DNA of 64,000 nt, taken from assembly GCF_916618745.1 (NCBI RefSeq), contig NZ_OU745373.1, forward strand, positions 2,184,501 to 2,248,500, given 5' to 3'. The notes under the pieces are model-generated. The model was not told the DNA's origin. It ran no database searches and saw only the letters and a program-made list of their open reading frames with translations. The stretch comes from Cardiobacterium sp. Marseille-Q4385. Its GTDB lineage: Bacteria; Pseudomonadota; Gammaproteobacteria; Cardiobacteriales; Cardiobacteriaceae. Positions 1 through 7,714 of this stretch are shown piece after piece (position 1 is the first letter of the stretch; each line of letters opens with the position of its first letter). Position numbers and translations under genes: made by a program.

Positions 1-218
1 CCGCAATGCCGCGCGGCCATTTCGCCACCGGCAATGCGCCGCTCCTCGACATCACCGCTGAAACGCCACACCACGTTCAGCTCGACGGTGAACGCCTCGG
101 CCTCATGCGCCACCTCTTGCACCTCCTGCGCATCCACCTGGTTGCCATGCGCCAGATTCTTGAGCTGGCGCAGCAAGGTGGCGGCCAAATCCTCCGAGTC
201 ATAACCCTCAATCAACAT
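1..218 (-). CDS. Hypothetical protein, N-terminal part (runs off the window)
   Basis: An open frame on the minus strand begins at an ATG at 218-216 and continues without a stop to the window edge, giving at least 72 residues. It starts M-L-I-E-G-Y-D and is rich in Glu, Ala and Val. An SD-like AGGGA lies about 9 bases upstream of the ATG. A TATACT -10 box sits at 253-248 on the same strand. I do not recognise the family; the C-terminus is outside the window, so no function is given. Confidence 0.55.
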   Translation of the reverse strand, partial: MLIEGYDSEDLAATLLRQLKNLAHGNQVDAQEVQEVAHEAEAFTVELNVVWRFSGDVEERRIAGGEMAARHC

Positions 219-247
219 GCAGAAAATCCCTGAAAAACAAGGCGGCA

Positions 248-270
248 AGTATAGTCGTTCCGAATGGAAC
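248..270 (-). promoter_or_regulatory. Putative promoter with a 14-bp palindrome upstream of the partial gene
   Basis: Minus-strand TATACT at 253-248 lies 30 bases from the start codon at 218. Immediately upstream is a perfect inverted repeat, GTTCC-GAAT-GGAAC (257-270), which would fall between the -10 and -35 positions, where an operator could act. No clear -35 hexamer is visible. Confidence 0.35.
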
Positions 271-367
271 TGATGCGGCGTTGGTGAGCCTGTTTGAAAC
301 GACCCTATGGAAACCCCGCCGCCGGGCGATACCCAAGCGGTGTCTGCGTCGATGGCAGTAATGCCAC

Positions 368-373
368 TATAAT
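368..373 (+). promoter_or_regulatory. -10 box (TATAAT) for the membrane protein/hemF pair
   Basis: A perfect TATAAT lies 28 bases upstream of the ATG at 401. A matching -35 is not obvious. It is the best promoter candidate for the coupled genes at 401-859 and 856-1773. Confidence 0.4.
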
Positions 374-400
374 TCGGCTCTGTCTCCACCGGTCCCGCTC

Positions 401-859
401 ATGTCGCACAAAACCTTCATCCTTCACTTTGCCGTCGCTACCGCCACGCTCATCGCCGCGATTATCGGCGGCGAGTTCTACCTCAGCACCCTGCTTATCG
501 CCAGCCCCGTTTACTTCGTCCTCTACGGTCTCACCCTCGTCATCCGTTACCGCCGCGCGCCGTTTCGCAAAGCCTGGCTGCATTACCCGCTCCTGAGCCT
601 GCTGCTCTACCTGCTGACTTTCGCCTTCGCCTGGCGCATTTATCACGCCATCGACAGTCTCACCGCCGCGCAGATCGCTGCCTTCCCTGTCTGCCCTGCT
701 GGTGAGACCTGTGTGCCGCAGGTTATCCAATACCGCCGTTACCTCGACAGACACTACCTCTACGAACGCGATAGCCGCTGCGTCAGCCTGCGCAGCCCCG
801 GCTACGCCCTGGTAAAGGCCGACATCCGCCATTGCCATCAGACCCCGGAGCAACCATGA
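401..859 (+). CDS. Small inner-membrane protein of unknown function
   Basis: This 152-residue protein has about three hydrophobic segments (near residues 5-25, 29-48 and 62-80). A polar C-terminal half follows, holding four cysteines (in C-P-A-G-E-T-C, S-R-C and R-H-C), perhaps facing the periplasm. I do not recognise the family. Its TGA stop overlaps the hemF start codon (ATGA at 856-859), so the two genes are probably translationally coupled. A link to haem synthesis is suggested only by this coupling. Confidence 0.7.
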   Translation: MSHKTFILHFAVATATLIAAIIGGEFYLSTLLIASPVYFVLYGLTLVIRYRRAPFRKAWLHYPLLSLLLYLLTFAFAWRIYHAIDSLTAAQIAAFPVCPAGETCVPQVIQYRRYLDRHYLYERDSRCVSLRSPGYALVKADIRHCHQTPEQP

Positions 860-1773
860 ACCCCAGCAACGCCGACATCAGCGCCTTCGCTGCCTACCTT
901 GACGACCTGCAACAACGCATCACCACCGCCCTGACCGCGACAGACGGCAGCCCCTTCCGCCGCGATGCCTGGCAGCGCGACGAATCCCGCCTGCGCGGGC
1001 ACGGGCTGACGATGGTGCTGCAAGATGGCGCCGTCTTCGAGCAGGGCGGCGTCAATGTCTCGCACATCGCCGGCGAAAAACTGCCGGCGGCGGCGACGGA
1101 AAAACGCCCCGAACTCGCAGATTGCGCCTACACCGCGCACGGCCTGTCGCTGGTCATCCACCCGCGCAACCCCTACGTCCCGACCAGCCACGCCAACATC
1201 CGCCTTTTCACCGCACATGACGGCGAGCGCGTCCGCGCTTGGTGGTTCGGTGGCGGCATCGACCTCACCCCGTATTACCCGTTTGATGACGACTGCCGCG
1301 CCTGGCACCGCACCGCCCATGATGCCTGCGCCCCCTTCGGTGCCGATCTCTACCCGCGCTACAAAGCCTGGTGCGACCGCTACTTCTACCTGCCGCATCG
1401 CGGTGAAACGCGCGGCATCGGCGGTCTTTTCTATGACGACTACCAGCCCGCCGACTTTGCAGCAGGCGCTGCCTTCACCCGTGCCGTTGGCGAAAGCTGG
1501 CTTGCCGCTTACCTGCCCATCGTCGAGAAGCGCAAAGACACCGCTTACGGCGAGGGCGAACGCGCCTTCCAGCTCTACCGGCGCGGCCGCTACGTCGAAT
1601 TCAACTTGCTCTACGACCGGGGCACCCACTTCGGCCTGCAAAGCGGCGGCCGCACCGAATCCATCCTGATGAGCCTGCCGCCGCTGGTGCGCTTCGCTTA
1701 CGACTACCAGCCGGCAGCCGGCAGTGCCGAAGCCCGTCTCGCCGATTACCTCAAACCGCGCGAGTGGCTGTAA
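856..1773 (+). CDS. hemF: Oxygen-dependent coproporphyrinogen III oxidase
   Basis: HemF uses O2 to decarboxylate two propionates of coproporphyrinogen III to protoporphyrinogen IX in haem synthesis. The 305-residue product is close to the usual ~300. Family signatures are visible: G-G-G-I-D-L-T-P-Y-Y followed by an acidic stretch, and H-R-G-E-T-R-G-I-G-G-L-F-Y-D-D. The start at 856 is chosen over an upstream in-frame ATG at 832 because GGAG lies at 847-850 and homologues begin near here. The next gene's ATG directly follows the TAA stop. Confidence 0.95.
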   Translation: MNPSNADISAFAAYLDDLQQRITTALTATDGSPFRRDAWQRDESRLRGHGLTMVLQDGAVFEQGGVNVSHIAGEKLPAAATEKRPELADCAYTAHGLSLVIHPRNPYVPTSHANIRLFTAHDGERVRAWWFGGGIDLTPYYPFDDDCRAWHRTAHDACAPFGADLYPRYKAWCDRYFYLPHRGETRGIGGLFYDDYQPADFAAGAAFTRAVGESWLAAYLPIVEKRKDTAYGEGERAFQLYRRGRYVEFNLLYDRGTHFGLQSGGRTESILMSLPPLVRFAYDYQPAAGSAEARLADYLKPREWL

Positions 1774-2241
1774 ATGAGGCCCCTTACCCCGCGCCAGGCA
1801 GAACGGCGCCGCCGCCGCGCCATCAAAGACGCCTACAAATGGCAACAATACGAGGACGCACGTTTGCAGGAAGAAAAAACCGAAGCCTTCCTGCGCGAAC
1901 TGGCGGAAAACGAACGTCGCTGGCAGGCGGTCAGCGAAGAACTGGAAAAATACTTTCTTGACGTTGAGTTACGCGAGCAAGAGAGAAACAATGGGCTGGC
2001 AGGTTGTGCTGCCCTCAATCTGATTATCGCGACCCTCTACTATCTCGGGAACCCGGGAAAAACCTTCTCCGCTCCCGCCTGCTACTTCTACCTCTCGCTG
2101 ATCGTCATGCTGGGCTTGGGATACCGCTGCGCGACGGACCAACAACCGCCATTGTCAACGTGGGGAAACCTGTTTTTTGCCGCATTCCTCACCCTATTTT
2201 TCCTGCTAATCGCCTATGGCCTGTACCGCCTGTTCACATAG
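1774..2241 (+). CDS. Hypothetical membrane protein with charged N-terminal helix
   Basis: This 155-residue protein starts immediately after the hemF stop. Residues ~1-75 are highly charged (Arg/Glu/Gln-rich, probably a helix or coiled coil facing the cytoplasm). Three hydrophobic segments follow (near 80-95, 103-120 and 133-153). No family is recognised. The zero-base spacing suggests co-transcription with hemF. Confidence 0.6.
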   Translation: MRPLTPRQAERRRRRAIKDAYKWQQYEDARLQEEKTEAFLRELAENERRWQAVSEELEKYFLDVELREQERNNGLAGCAALNLIIATLYYLGNPGKTFSAPACYFYLSLIVMLGLGYRCATDQQPPLSTWGNLFFAAFLTLFFLLIAYGLYRLFT

Positions 2242-2313
2242 TGTGCAGTCTTGCGATGCAAGGCGGCTGAACAGTGATTGAATGATCGGGCTGATGCACG
2301 GTTAGCCGCAAAA

Positions 2314-2421
2314 TATAGTTAAACATCTAAAAAATCGTAACGGCGTTGCGTCGCCTTGCCGTACTACCTGTACTGTCTGCGGCGACGCGCCTTGTTACGC
2401 TTTTTTATCTATTCAACTATA
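2314..2421 (+). repeat. Correia-like repeat element, copy 1 (108 bp)
   Basis: The element starts TATAG and ends CTATA, with imperfect terminal inverted repeats of about 40 bases around a short core. Its core, read on the minus strand, contains GCAGACAGTACAGGTAGTAC followed by GGCAAGGCGACGCAACGCCG, as in short Correia (CREE/NEMIS) elements of Neisseria. It appears identical to the copy at 49628-49735. TTACGC at 2395-2400 and TATACA at 2418-2423 are 17 bases apart and could form a promoter reading into the dipeptidase gene. Confidence 0.85.
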
Positions 2422-2484
2422 CATTCCGGCAGCCCGCCCGAAAACATGGCAATATCGCCGCTGAACCCAATCCTGGAGCCCCAT

Positions 2485-3453
2485 ATGAATCACTACTGGT
2501 ACGCCGACGCTCACAGTTGCCTGCCGCTGCACGGCGACACCGACATCAACCAGCTGCGCCTGCACTACGACGCCGGCGTGCGCTACCTCTCCGTCAACGT
2601 CGGCATGGATATGAATCCGCTCACGCAAATCATGACCACCATCGCCGGTTACCGTCGCCAGATAGCCGAAGCGGATTGGCTCGAACTTGCCGACACTGCC
2701 GCCGACATCGAACGCATCACCGCGAGCGGCAAACTTGCCCTCAGCTTCGACCTTGAAGGCGCGTTGCCGCTTTTGGAAACCCCGGACATGGTCGCGCTCT
2801 ACCACCGCCTCGGTGTGCGGCAAATCCACCTCGCCTACAACCGCAGCAACAGCGTCGCTGGTGGTGCTCACGACGAAGGCGGCCTGACCCCGCTGGGCGA
2901 GCGTATCGTGGACGCCATCCATGCCGCCGGTATCCTTATGGATCTCAGCCACAGTAACGAACAGACCGCGCTCGACATCTGCGCTTACAGCGGCGACCGC
3001 CCCGTGCTGTACAGCCACGCCAACCCGCGCGCCCTCGTGCCGCATGGGCGCAATATCACCGATCGCGCCATTCGTGCCGTGGCGGCCACGGGCGGCCTCA
3101 TCGCCCTGAACGGTGTCGGCAGCTTCATCGGCGATCTTGAGCTCAAACCCGCTTCGCTCATCCCGCACATCGACTACGTCGCCCAACTCGTCGGCGTGGC
3201 ACACACCGCTATCGGTCTGGATTACTGCTACGATGACGGTGTACCGGACATTCCTGCCGAGGTGAACCGCCAGTACTGGTGGCCGCCGAGCGCGGGTTAC
3301 GACCCGAAAAAAGGTCTGAGCGGCAAATACATCAGCCCCGCTGCGCTTGATGACATCCGCGATGGCCTCGCCCAACGCGGTTACAGCGATGCGGATATCC
3401 GCGCTATCATGCGCGACAACCTGCTGGCGCTCATCAAGCGGGTATGGCTTTAG
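2485..3453 (+). CDS. Membrane-dipeptidase family (M19) metallopeptidase, altered metal motif
   Basis: This 322-residue protein belongs to the renal dipeptidase family, zinc enzymes that cleave dipeptides. Visible ligands: His10, Glu near 90 in F-D-L-E-G, His near 155 in D-L-S-H, His near 177 in Y-S-H-A-N-P, and Asp near 246. The usual first motif His-x-Asp is His-Ser-Cys here (residues 10-12), so one metal ligand is replaced by Cys. The start at 2485 has GGAG at 2475-2478; upstream in-frame ATGs lie inside the repeat element. No signal peptide is evident. Family membership is clear; activity and substrate are uncertain. Confidence 0.85.
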   Translation: MNHYWYADAHSCLPLHGDTDINQLRLHYDAGVRYLSVNVGMDMNPLTQIMTTIAGYRRQIAEADWLELADTAADIERITASGKLALSFDLEGALPLLETPDMVALYHRLGVRQIHLAYNRSNSVAGGAHDEGGLTPLGERIVDAIHAAGILMDLSHSNEQTALDICAYSGDRPVLYSHANPRALVPHGRNITDRAIRAVAATGGLIALNGVGSFIGDLELKPASLIPHIDYVAQLVGVAHTAIGLDYCYDDGVPDIPAEVNRQYWWPPSAGYDPKKGLSGKYISPAALDDIRDGLAQRGYSDADIRAIMRDNLLALIKRVWL

Positions 3454-3759
3454 GCACGTTAGTTACTCTCACCAAGCAGGATAAGCACGAAACCCGCCTG
3501 CTAATAGCGTCATACAGCACCATAACACCTCGTTTCTGGCAAAAGTAAATTGTATCTATGATGAATTGCCTACGGCTGTAGGGTTGCATAATGGGCGTCG
3601 ATGGTGGATTTGTGACGCTATTCCTCTTGACTAACTCTAAGCTACAAAAAGGACACAACGTTTTTTAACAACTATTTTATTCATTATTTTAAGAATAATT
3701 TTGTAAAATTATCCTGCGCATTGAGCGCTTATTTATTAACAGGCGATATGGAGAAAATG
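3454..3759 (+). other. AT-rich intergenic stretch at the left edge of an island
   Basis: No convincing gene is present here. Base composition falls from GC-rich to strongly AT-rich after about 3620. A degenerate copy of the dispersed 25-bp repeat lies near 3470-3505. The region before 3757 probably holds the promoter of the interrupted EVE-like gene; TAAAAT near 3705-3712 is one possible -10. Confidence 0.4.
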
Positions 3760-4075
3760 ATGAATTATTGGCATATGCAAATGTTTCCTGGTAATGCACC
3801 TGAATTGGATAAGAATGTACCTTGGATTATCCAAAATCGGAAATTTATAGGTTTAGGTGACTGGGATGAAAAGAGAAATCAGATTGGTGATTTTTGTGAA
3901 AGAATGCAAGTAAATGATATTGTTGCCATAAAGAATGGTGCTGAATTTATTGCTTTAGTTCAGATTATTGGTGGAGTTTATTCTATTAAAGATGATGAAG
4001 ATGAGCGGACTTCATGGATTGTTTATCGTCGGCCTGTTAGGGTACTGGATTGGGAGATTGACGGTAAGAGCGTGT

Positions 4076-4625
4076 TCATAGTCTTCGTAGCAGGACTCCC
4101 AAGAAAGCCAAAGCTACCATTTGCAGACTGGTACTCAACTTACGCTCGCAGTTTTTCCAAAGCCGTCTGTTCTTTTCCAACCAGGAAAAACTGCGCTCGA
4201 CTACCCATCGCTTTGGCAATACCGCAAAGCGGTGTAATTCGTTTCGTTTGGCAATCTCTACCTCCGCACCAATCAACTCCTGTACTGACGAAGCAAATGC
4301 CTTACCCGTGTAACCACCGTCAGCAAGGATTTTTTGTACCGCCCCAAGATTATCCCGCCCACGTTCCAATGCTAGCAGGCAGCCTTTTCTATCCGTAACA
4401 TCCGCCGTCGTTACCGCAAGCGCATGCGGCAAACCCTGCGTGTCAACCGCTATATGCCGCTTGATACCGCTAACCTTCTTGCCCGCATCGTAGCCTTTTT
4501 CCATGGCGGTATCCGTGTTCTTCACACTCTGCGCATCAATAATCAGGAAAGTGGTTGCTTCATGATGCCCCTGCTTGCGGCGCTCCGCAACTACCTGATT
4601 TTTTTAATGCTTCCTCAAGGATGCT
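4076..4625 (-). CDS. IS5-family transposase, frame B (catalytic DDE part)
   Basis: Continuing from frame A across the A7 run, this frame reads K-N-Q-V-V-A-E-R-R-K-Q-G and then the DDE domain: Asp in L-I-I-D-A-Q-S-V-K-N, Asp in I-L-A-D-G-G-Y-T-G, and Glu in V-V-E-R-S-F-S-W-L-E-K. The first ATG in this frame is at 4525, but that would lose the first Asp, so expression as a fusion is more likely. The joined product would be about 263 residues, normal for the group. A programmed shift or a frame-breaking mutation are both possible. Confidence 0.8.
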
Positions 4626-4868
4626 GATGCCACTCTCGCGTGGCTCAGTCCATCTCTGGAAGTAGGAATGCACGGTGCGCCATTTGGGGAAATCGCCCGG
4701 CAAAGCGCGCCAGGAGCAGCCAGTGCGTTGCAGGTAGAGAATGGCACAAAAGACATCGTACAAGTCCACCTGACGTGGCGCTGTGCGTTTACGGGCACTT
4801 TCCAGCAGGGGGAGGAGAGGCGCAAATTGCTCGCGACTGATATCGCTTGGGTAGGTTTTTCTGTTCAT
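4560..4868 (-). CDS. IS5-family transposase, frame A (N-terminal part)
   Basis: This frame encodes 102 residues starting M-N-R-K-T-Y-P-S-D-I, with L-Q-R-T-G-C-S-W-R-A-L-P and F-P-K-W-R-T-V-H-S-Y-F, typical of the N-terminal DUF4096 part of IS5-family transposases. After E-E-A-L-K-K it reaches an A7 run (T7 at 4599-4605 on the plus strand), beyond which family homology continues in the other frame. Full-length protein would need slippage there. Confidence 0.85.
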   Translation of the reverse strand: MNRKTYPSDISREQFAPLLPLLESARKRTAPRQVDLYDVFCAILYLQRTGCSWRALPGDFPKWRTVHSYFQRWTEPRESGISILEEALKKSGSCGAPQAGAS

Positions 4869-5100
4869 GCCGATAGTTTACAGCAGAGGCTGAGACAATG
4901 AACACGTTCTAAGGAAATAAGGGAATGTCCACAACCACGCGGTACACTCAATATCTGCCAGAATGAAGATGTTGAGACCAGTAAAGTTATTAAGAACTGG
5001 CATGAGAGAGTTTGTAGTTCGTTTAAAAAACGTGGTATCAATTTAACCGTTTGATGCTAAAAAACTGCCAAACCTCTGAAATTTATCATAACGTCATTGT

Positions 5101-5129
5101 AAAAAAACCGCCCCGAAGGGCGGTTTTTC
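5101..5129 (-). terminator. Rho-independent terminator of purA
   Basis: A strong hairpin, ACCGCCC-TTCG-GGGCGGT on the minus strand, is followed by a T run directly after the purA stop at 5131. It would end the hfq-purA transcript. Confidence 0.85.
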
Positions 5130-5130
5130 A

Positions 5131-6423
5131 TCATACCAGCAGGGTTTGCCGCTGGATGGTATGGGCGCGGTCAGGGCCGGTCGAGATGATGGCGATGGGT
5201 ATGCCCAATTGTTGTTCGAGGTAAGCGATGTAGGCGCGCGCTTTTTCCGGTAGCTGGTCGTAGGCGGTGATACCGACGGTGTCGCTTTGCCAGCCGGGCA
5301 GGGTGTCGTATACCGGGGTGCAGCGGGCCAGTTCATCCGCGCCAACGGGGGCAATGTCAAGGCGGCTGCCATCCATGTCGTAGGCGGTGCAGACTTTGAT
5401 TTCCGCCAGGGCGTCCAGTACGTCCGGCTTGGTCAGGCACAGGCCGCTGATGCTGGAATTGATGATAGCGCGGCGCAGGGCGGGCAGGTCAATCCAGCCG
5501 CAGCGGCGCGCGCGGCCAGTGGTCGCGCCGTATTCGTTGCCGACTTTGGCCAGGTGTGCGCCGGTGTCATCGGTCAGTTCTGTCGGGAAGGGGCCGCCGC
5601 CAACGCGGGTACTGTACGCTTTGGCAATGCCGAGGATGTAGTCCAGCGCGCGCGGGCCGATGCCGCTGCCGGTCGCCGCGCCACCGGCGGCGGTGCTGGA
5701 CGAGGTAACGAAGGGGTAGGTGCCGTGGTCGATGTCGAGCATCGCGCCTTGTGCGCCTTCGAAGATGATGTGCTCACCTTTTGCGCTGTGGCGGGTGATG
5801 GCGAGGGTAACGTCGGTGATAAGCGGGCGGACGTGTTCGCCGTAGGCCAGCCATTCGTCACAGACAGCAGCGTAGTCCAGCGGCTCTTGATGGTAGTAGT
5901 GCTTGAGCTGGAAGTTGTGGAAATCCATCAGTTCGCGCAGGCGCTCGCGGAAGGTGTCGGGGTGTTGCAGGTCGGCGAGGCGCAGGCCGCGTCGCGCGAT
6001 TTTGTCTTCGTAGGCGGGGCCGATGCCGCGTCCGGTGGTGCCGATTTTGTTTGCGCCGCGTGCTGCTTCGCGTGCCTGATCCAGCGCGCTGTGCGTCGGC
6101 AGGATGAGGGCGCAGGCGGGCGAGATGTGCAGGCGTTCGCGCACGGGAACACCGGCGGCTTCAAGGGCATCGCTTTCTTTTTTGAGGGCACGCAGGCAGA
6201 GGACGACGCCGTTGCCGATGTAGCTTTGTACGCCTGCATGCAGGATGCCGGCGGGGATGAGGTGCAGGACGGTTTTTTTGCCGTCGATGACGAGGGTATG
6301 GCCGGCGTTGTGGCCGCCCTGGTAACGCACGACGGCGCCCGCTTTTTCGGTGAGCAGGTCGACGACTTTGCCTTTGCCTTCGTCGCCCCATTGGGCGCCG
6401 ATAACGACGAGTTTGGTGCTCAT
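5131..6423 (-). CDS. purA: Adenylosuccinate synthetase
   Basis: PurA joins IMP and aspartate using GTP, the first committed step to AMP, in the cytoplasm. The 430 residues match the family length. Visible motifs: the N-terminal G-A-Q-W-G-D-E-G-K-G-K P-loop, Q-G-G-H-N-A-G-H-T, G-T-T-G-R-G-I-G-P-A-Y and F-E-G-A-Q-G. GAGGAA precedes the ATG. It is the last gene of the hfq-hflX-hflK-hflC-yjeT-purA run, followed by a clear terminator. Confidence 0.97.
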   Translation of the reverse strand: MSTKLVVIGAQWGDEGKGKVVDLLTEKAGAVVRYQGGHNAGHTLVIDGKKTVLHLIPAGILHAGVQSYIGNGVVLCLRALKKESDALEAAGVPVRERLHISPACALILPTHSALDQAREAARGANKIGTTGRGIGPAYEDKIARRGLRLADLQHPDTFRERLRELMDFHNFQLKHYYHQEPLDYAAVCDEWLAYGEHVRPLITDVTLAITRHSAKGEHIIFEGAQGAMLDIDHGTYPFVTSSSTAAGGAATGSGIGPRALDYILGIAKAYSTRVGGGPFPTELTDDTGAHLAKVGNEYGATTGRARRCGWIDLPALRRAIINSSISGLCLTKPDVLDALAEIKVCTAYDMDGSRLDIAPVGADELARCTPVYDTLPGWQSDTVGITAYDQLPEKARAYIAYLEQQLGIPIAIISTGPDRAHTIQRQTLLV

Positions 6424-6488
6424 GTGTTGGTTCCTCGGTTTGTTGGGATGTTAAGGCGTGGGGTTGCGGGGTGGTGTGCGTGATTTTT

Positions 6489-6689
6489 TTATGGGGTCGC
6501 CCAGTAGAGCAGGGCGACGATGAGCAGGGCAACGGTCGCCATGCCCAGCCCGATGCGGCGCAGGGTCTGATCGGGCAGGGCGCTGATTTGTTTGATGGTG
6601 CGCCGCCAGGCGGCAGGCGCGATGCCGATGAGCGCGCCTTCGCAGAGCAGCATGAGTGCCAGCGACAGCCACCAGATGGTCATGTTCAT
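6489..6689 (-). CDS. yjeT: DUF2065 small inner-membrane protein (YjeT-like)
   Basis: This 66-residue protein has two hydrophobic helices (about residues 4-25 and 46-64) separated by a basic loop. Size, sequence (W-L-S-L-A-L-M-L-L-C-E-G) and position between hflC and purA match DUF2065/YjeT, whose function is unknown. Its ATG overlaps the hflC stop, indicating translational coupling. Confidence 0.85.
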   Translation of the reverse strand: MNMTIWWLSLALMLLCEGALIGIAPAAWRRTIKQISALPDQTLRRIGLGMATVALLIVALLYWATP

Positions 6690-7705
6690 GGCAGGGCCGG
6701 CTCGTTTTTGGGAGCCGTTGCGGCTGCTTCCGGCGGGATGACGGGTTCGGCAACGGGATTCAGGGGGGGCGGCGGCAGTTGTTCTTGCAGCGGTGCTTGT
6801 TCCAGCGGGGCCGCAGGCGCGTTTTCGGCGTCAAGCGGCGGGGTGCTGTCGTTATTGTTGAGGTAGTGGAAGTAGCGGCTGTGCGGGTTGACGATGAGGG
6901 TACTGCCGCCGAGGCTGTCGCGGTAGGCGCTGAGGCTGCGCCAGTAGCGGTAGAAGTCGAGGTCGGCACCGTAGGCGGCGGCGTATTGTTTGGCGGCGGT
7001 AGCATCCGCCTCGCCGCGCATGATGTCGGCTTCTTCGCGGGCGTGGGCAAGAAGTTCGGCGGCTTCGCGTTCGGCGGTAGCACGGATAACGGAGGATTTT
7101 TCCTGGCCGCGCGCGCGGAAGTCTTTGCTGACGCGTTCGCGTTCGGCGCGCATGCGGTCGAAGACACGGTCGCGGATTTCGTCGGAGAAATCCACACGCT
7201 TCAGGCGTACACCGAGAACTTCGATGCCGTAGCGGGCTTCTGCCTGACGCGAGATGCGTTCGCTGGCGGCGCCCATGATGGTGCCGCGATCTTGCGAGAT
7301 GGCTTCTTTGACGGAGCGTTGCACGAATTCGCCGCGCAGGGTTTCTTTGACCATGTTGTCAAGCAGGCGGCTAGCCTGGTCGAAGTTGCCCTGAACGCTG
7401 GTGTAGAAGGTGCGGATGTCTTTGATACGCCATTCGACGAAGTAATCGACGATGAGCCATTTTTTTTCGTTGGTCATGAAGCGTTCGGGTTCGACGTCCA
7501 GGCGCTGGATGCGCGCGTCAAAGAATTCGACGTTTTGCACGAAGGGGACTTTGAATTTGAGGCCGGCTTCGTCGTCAGTGCTGATGAGGCGCGAGAATTG
7601 GGTGACGACGGCGATTTGCCGTTCGTTGATGATGTAGGCGCTGCTGACGAGCAGGACGAGGGCGACGGCGATAGCAGCGATGAGGGTGTTGAGTTTGTGG
7701 TTCAT
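6686..7705 (-). CDS. hflC: HflC, FtsH-protease modulator (SPFH/band 7)
   Basis: HflC pairs with HflK in an inner-membrane complex that surrounds and modulates FtsH. The 339-residue product has one N-terminal transmembrane helix (about 8-26), a band-7 domain and a long Ala/Glu-rich helix (about 180-255). Unusually, the C-terminus is a Pro-rich tail of about 50 residues (Q-L-P-P-P-P-L-N-P and similar). AAGGAA before the ATG overlaps the hflK stop, so the pair is probably coupled. Confidence 0.93.
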   Translation of the reverse strand: MNHKLNTLIAAIAVALVLLVSSAYIINERQIAVVTQFSRLISTDDEAGLKFKVPFVQNVEFFDARIQRLDVEPERFMTNEKKWLIVDYFVEWRIKDIRTFYTSVQGNFDQASRLLDNMVKETLRGEFVQRSVKEAISQDRGTIMGAASERISRQAEARYGIEVLGVRLKRVDFSDEIRDRVFDRMRAERERVSKDFRARGQEKSSVIRATAEREAAELLAHAREEADIMRGEADATAAKQYAAAYGADLDFYRYWRSLSAYRDSLGGSTLIVNPHSRYFHYLNNNDSTPPLDAENAPAAPLEQAPLQEQLPPPPLNPVAEPVIPPEAAATAPKNEPALP

Positions 7706-7714
7706 GCGGTTTCC

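Larger units (their letters stand above)
4068..4909 (-). mobile_element. IS5-family insertion sequence (IS427-like group), 842 bp
   Basis: The ends are matching inverted repeats: GAGCGTGTTCATAGTCT at the left, and GAACGTGTTCATTGTCT as the reverse complement of the right end (two mismatches in 17). The element is flanked by a direct TAA duplication (4065-4067 and 4910-4912), fitting the TNA target of the IS427-like group. It carries one transposase in two overlapping frames on the minus strand. Intact ends, an intact duplication and a cleanly interrupted host gene point to a recent insertion. Confidence 0.9.
3760..5054 (+). pseudogene. EVE/McrB-N-like domain gene split by an IS5-family insertion
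   Basis: The 5' part (to 4067) encodes about 103 residues beginning M-N-Y-W-H-M-Q, with W-I-I-Q-N-R-K-F-I-G-L-G-D and N-D-I-V-A-I-K-N-G, resembling the N-terminal modified-base-binding domain of McrB-like and EVE-fold proteins. Removing the IS (4068-4909) and one TAA copy restores the frame: it continues from 4913 for about 46 codons to a TGA at 5052-5054, giving about 149 residues. The start at 3760 has GGAG at 3750-3753; 3748 and 3757 are alternatives. The gene is much more AT-rich than its neighbours, a sign of transfer. As it stands, it would give a truncated protein running into IS sequence. Confidence 0.7.

Noticed and set aside
2356..2420. Small proteins encoded within the Correia-like elements
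   Set aside because: The same short peptide appears at each copy only because the repeat is conserved; no ribosome-binding site and no family.
3434..3658. Minus-strand 74-codon frame after the dipeptidase
   Set aside because: No SD, no recognisable domain, overlaps the end of the dipeptidase and an AT-rich spacer.
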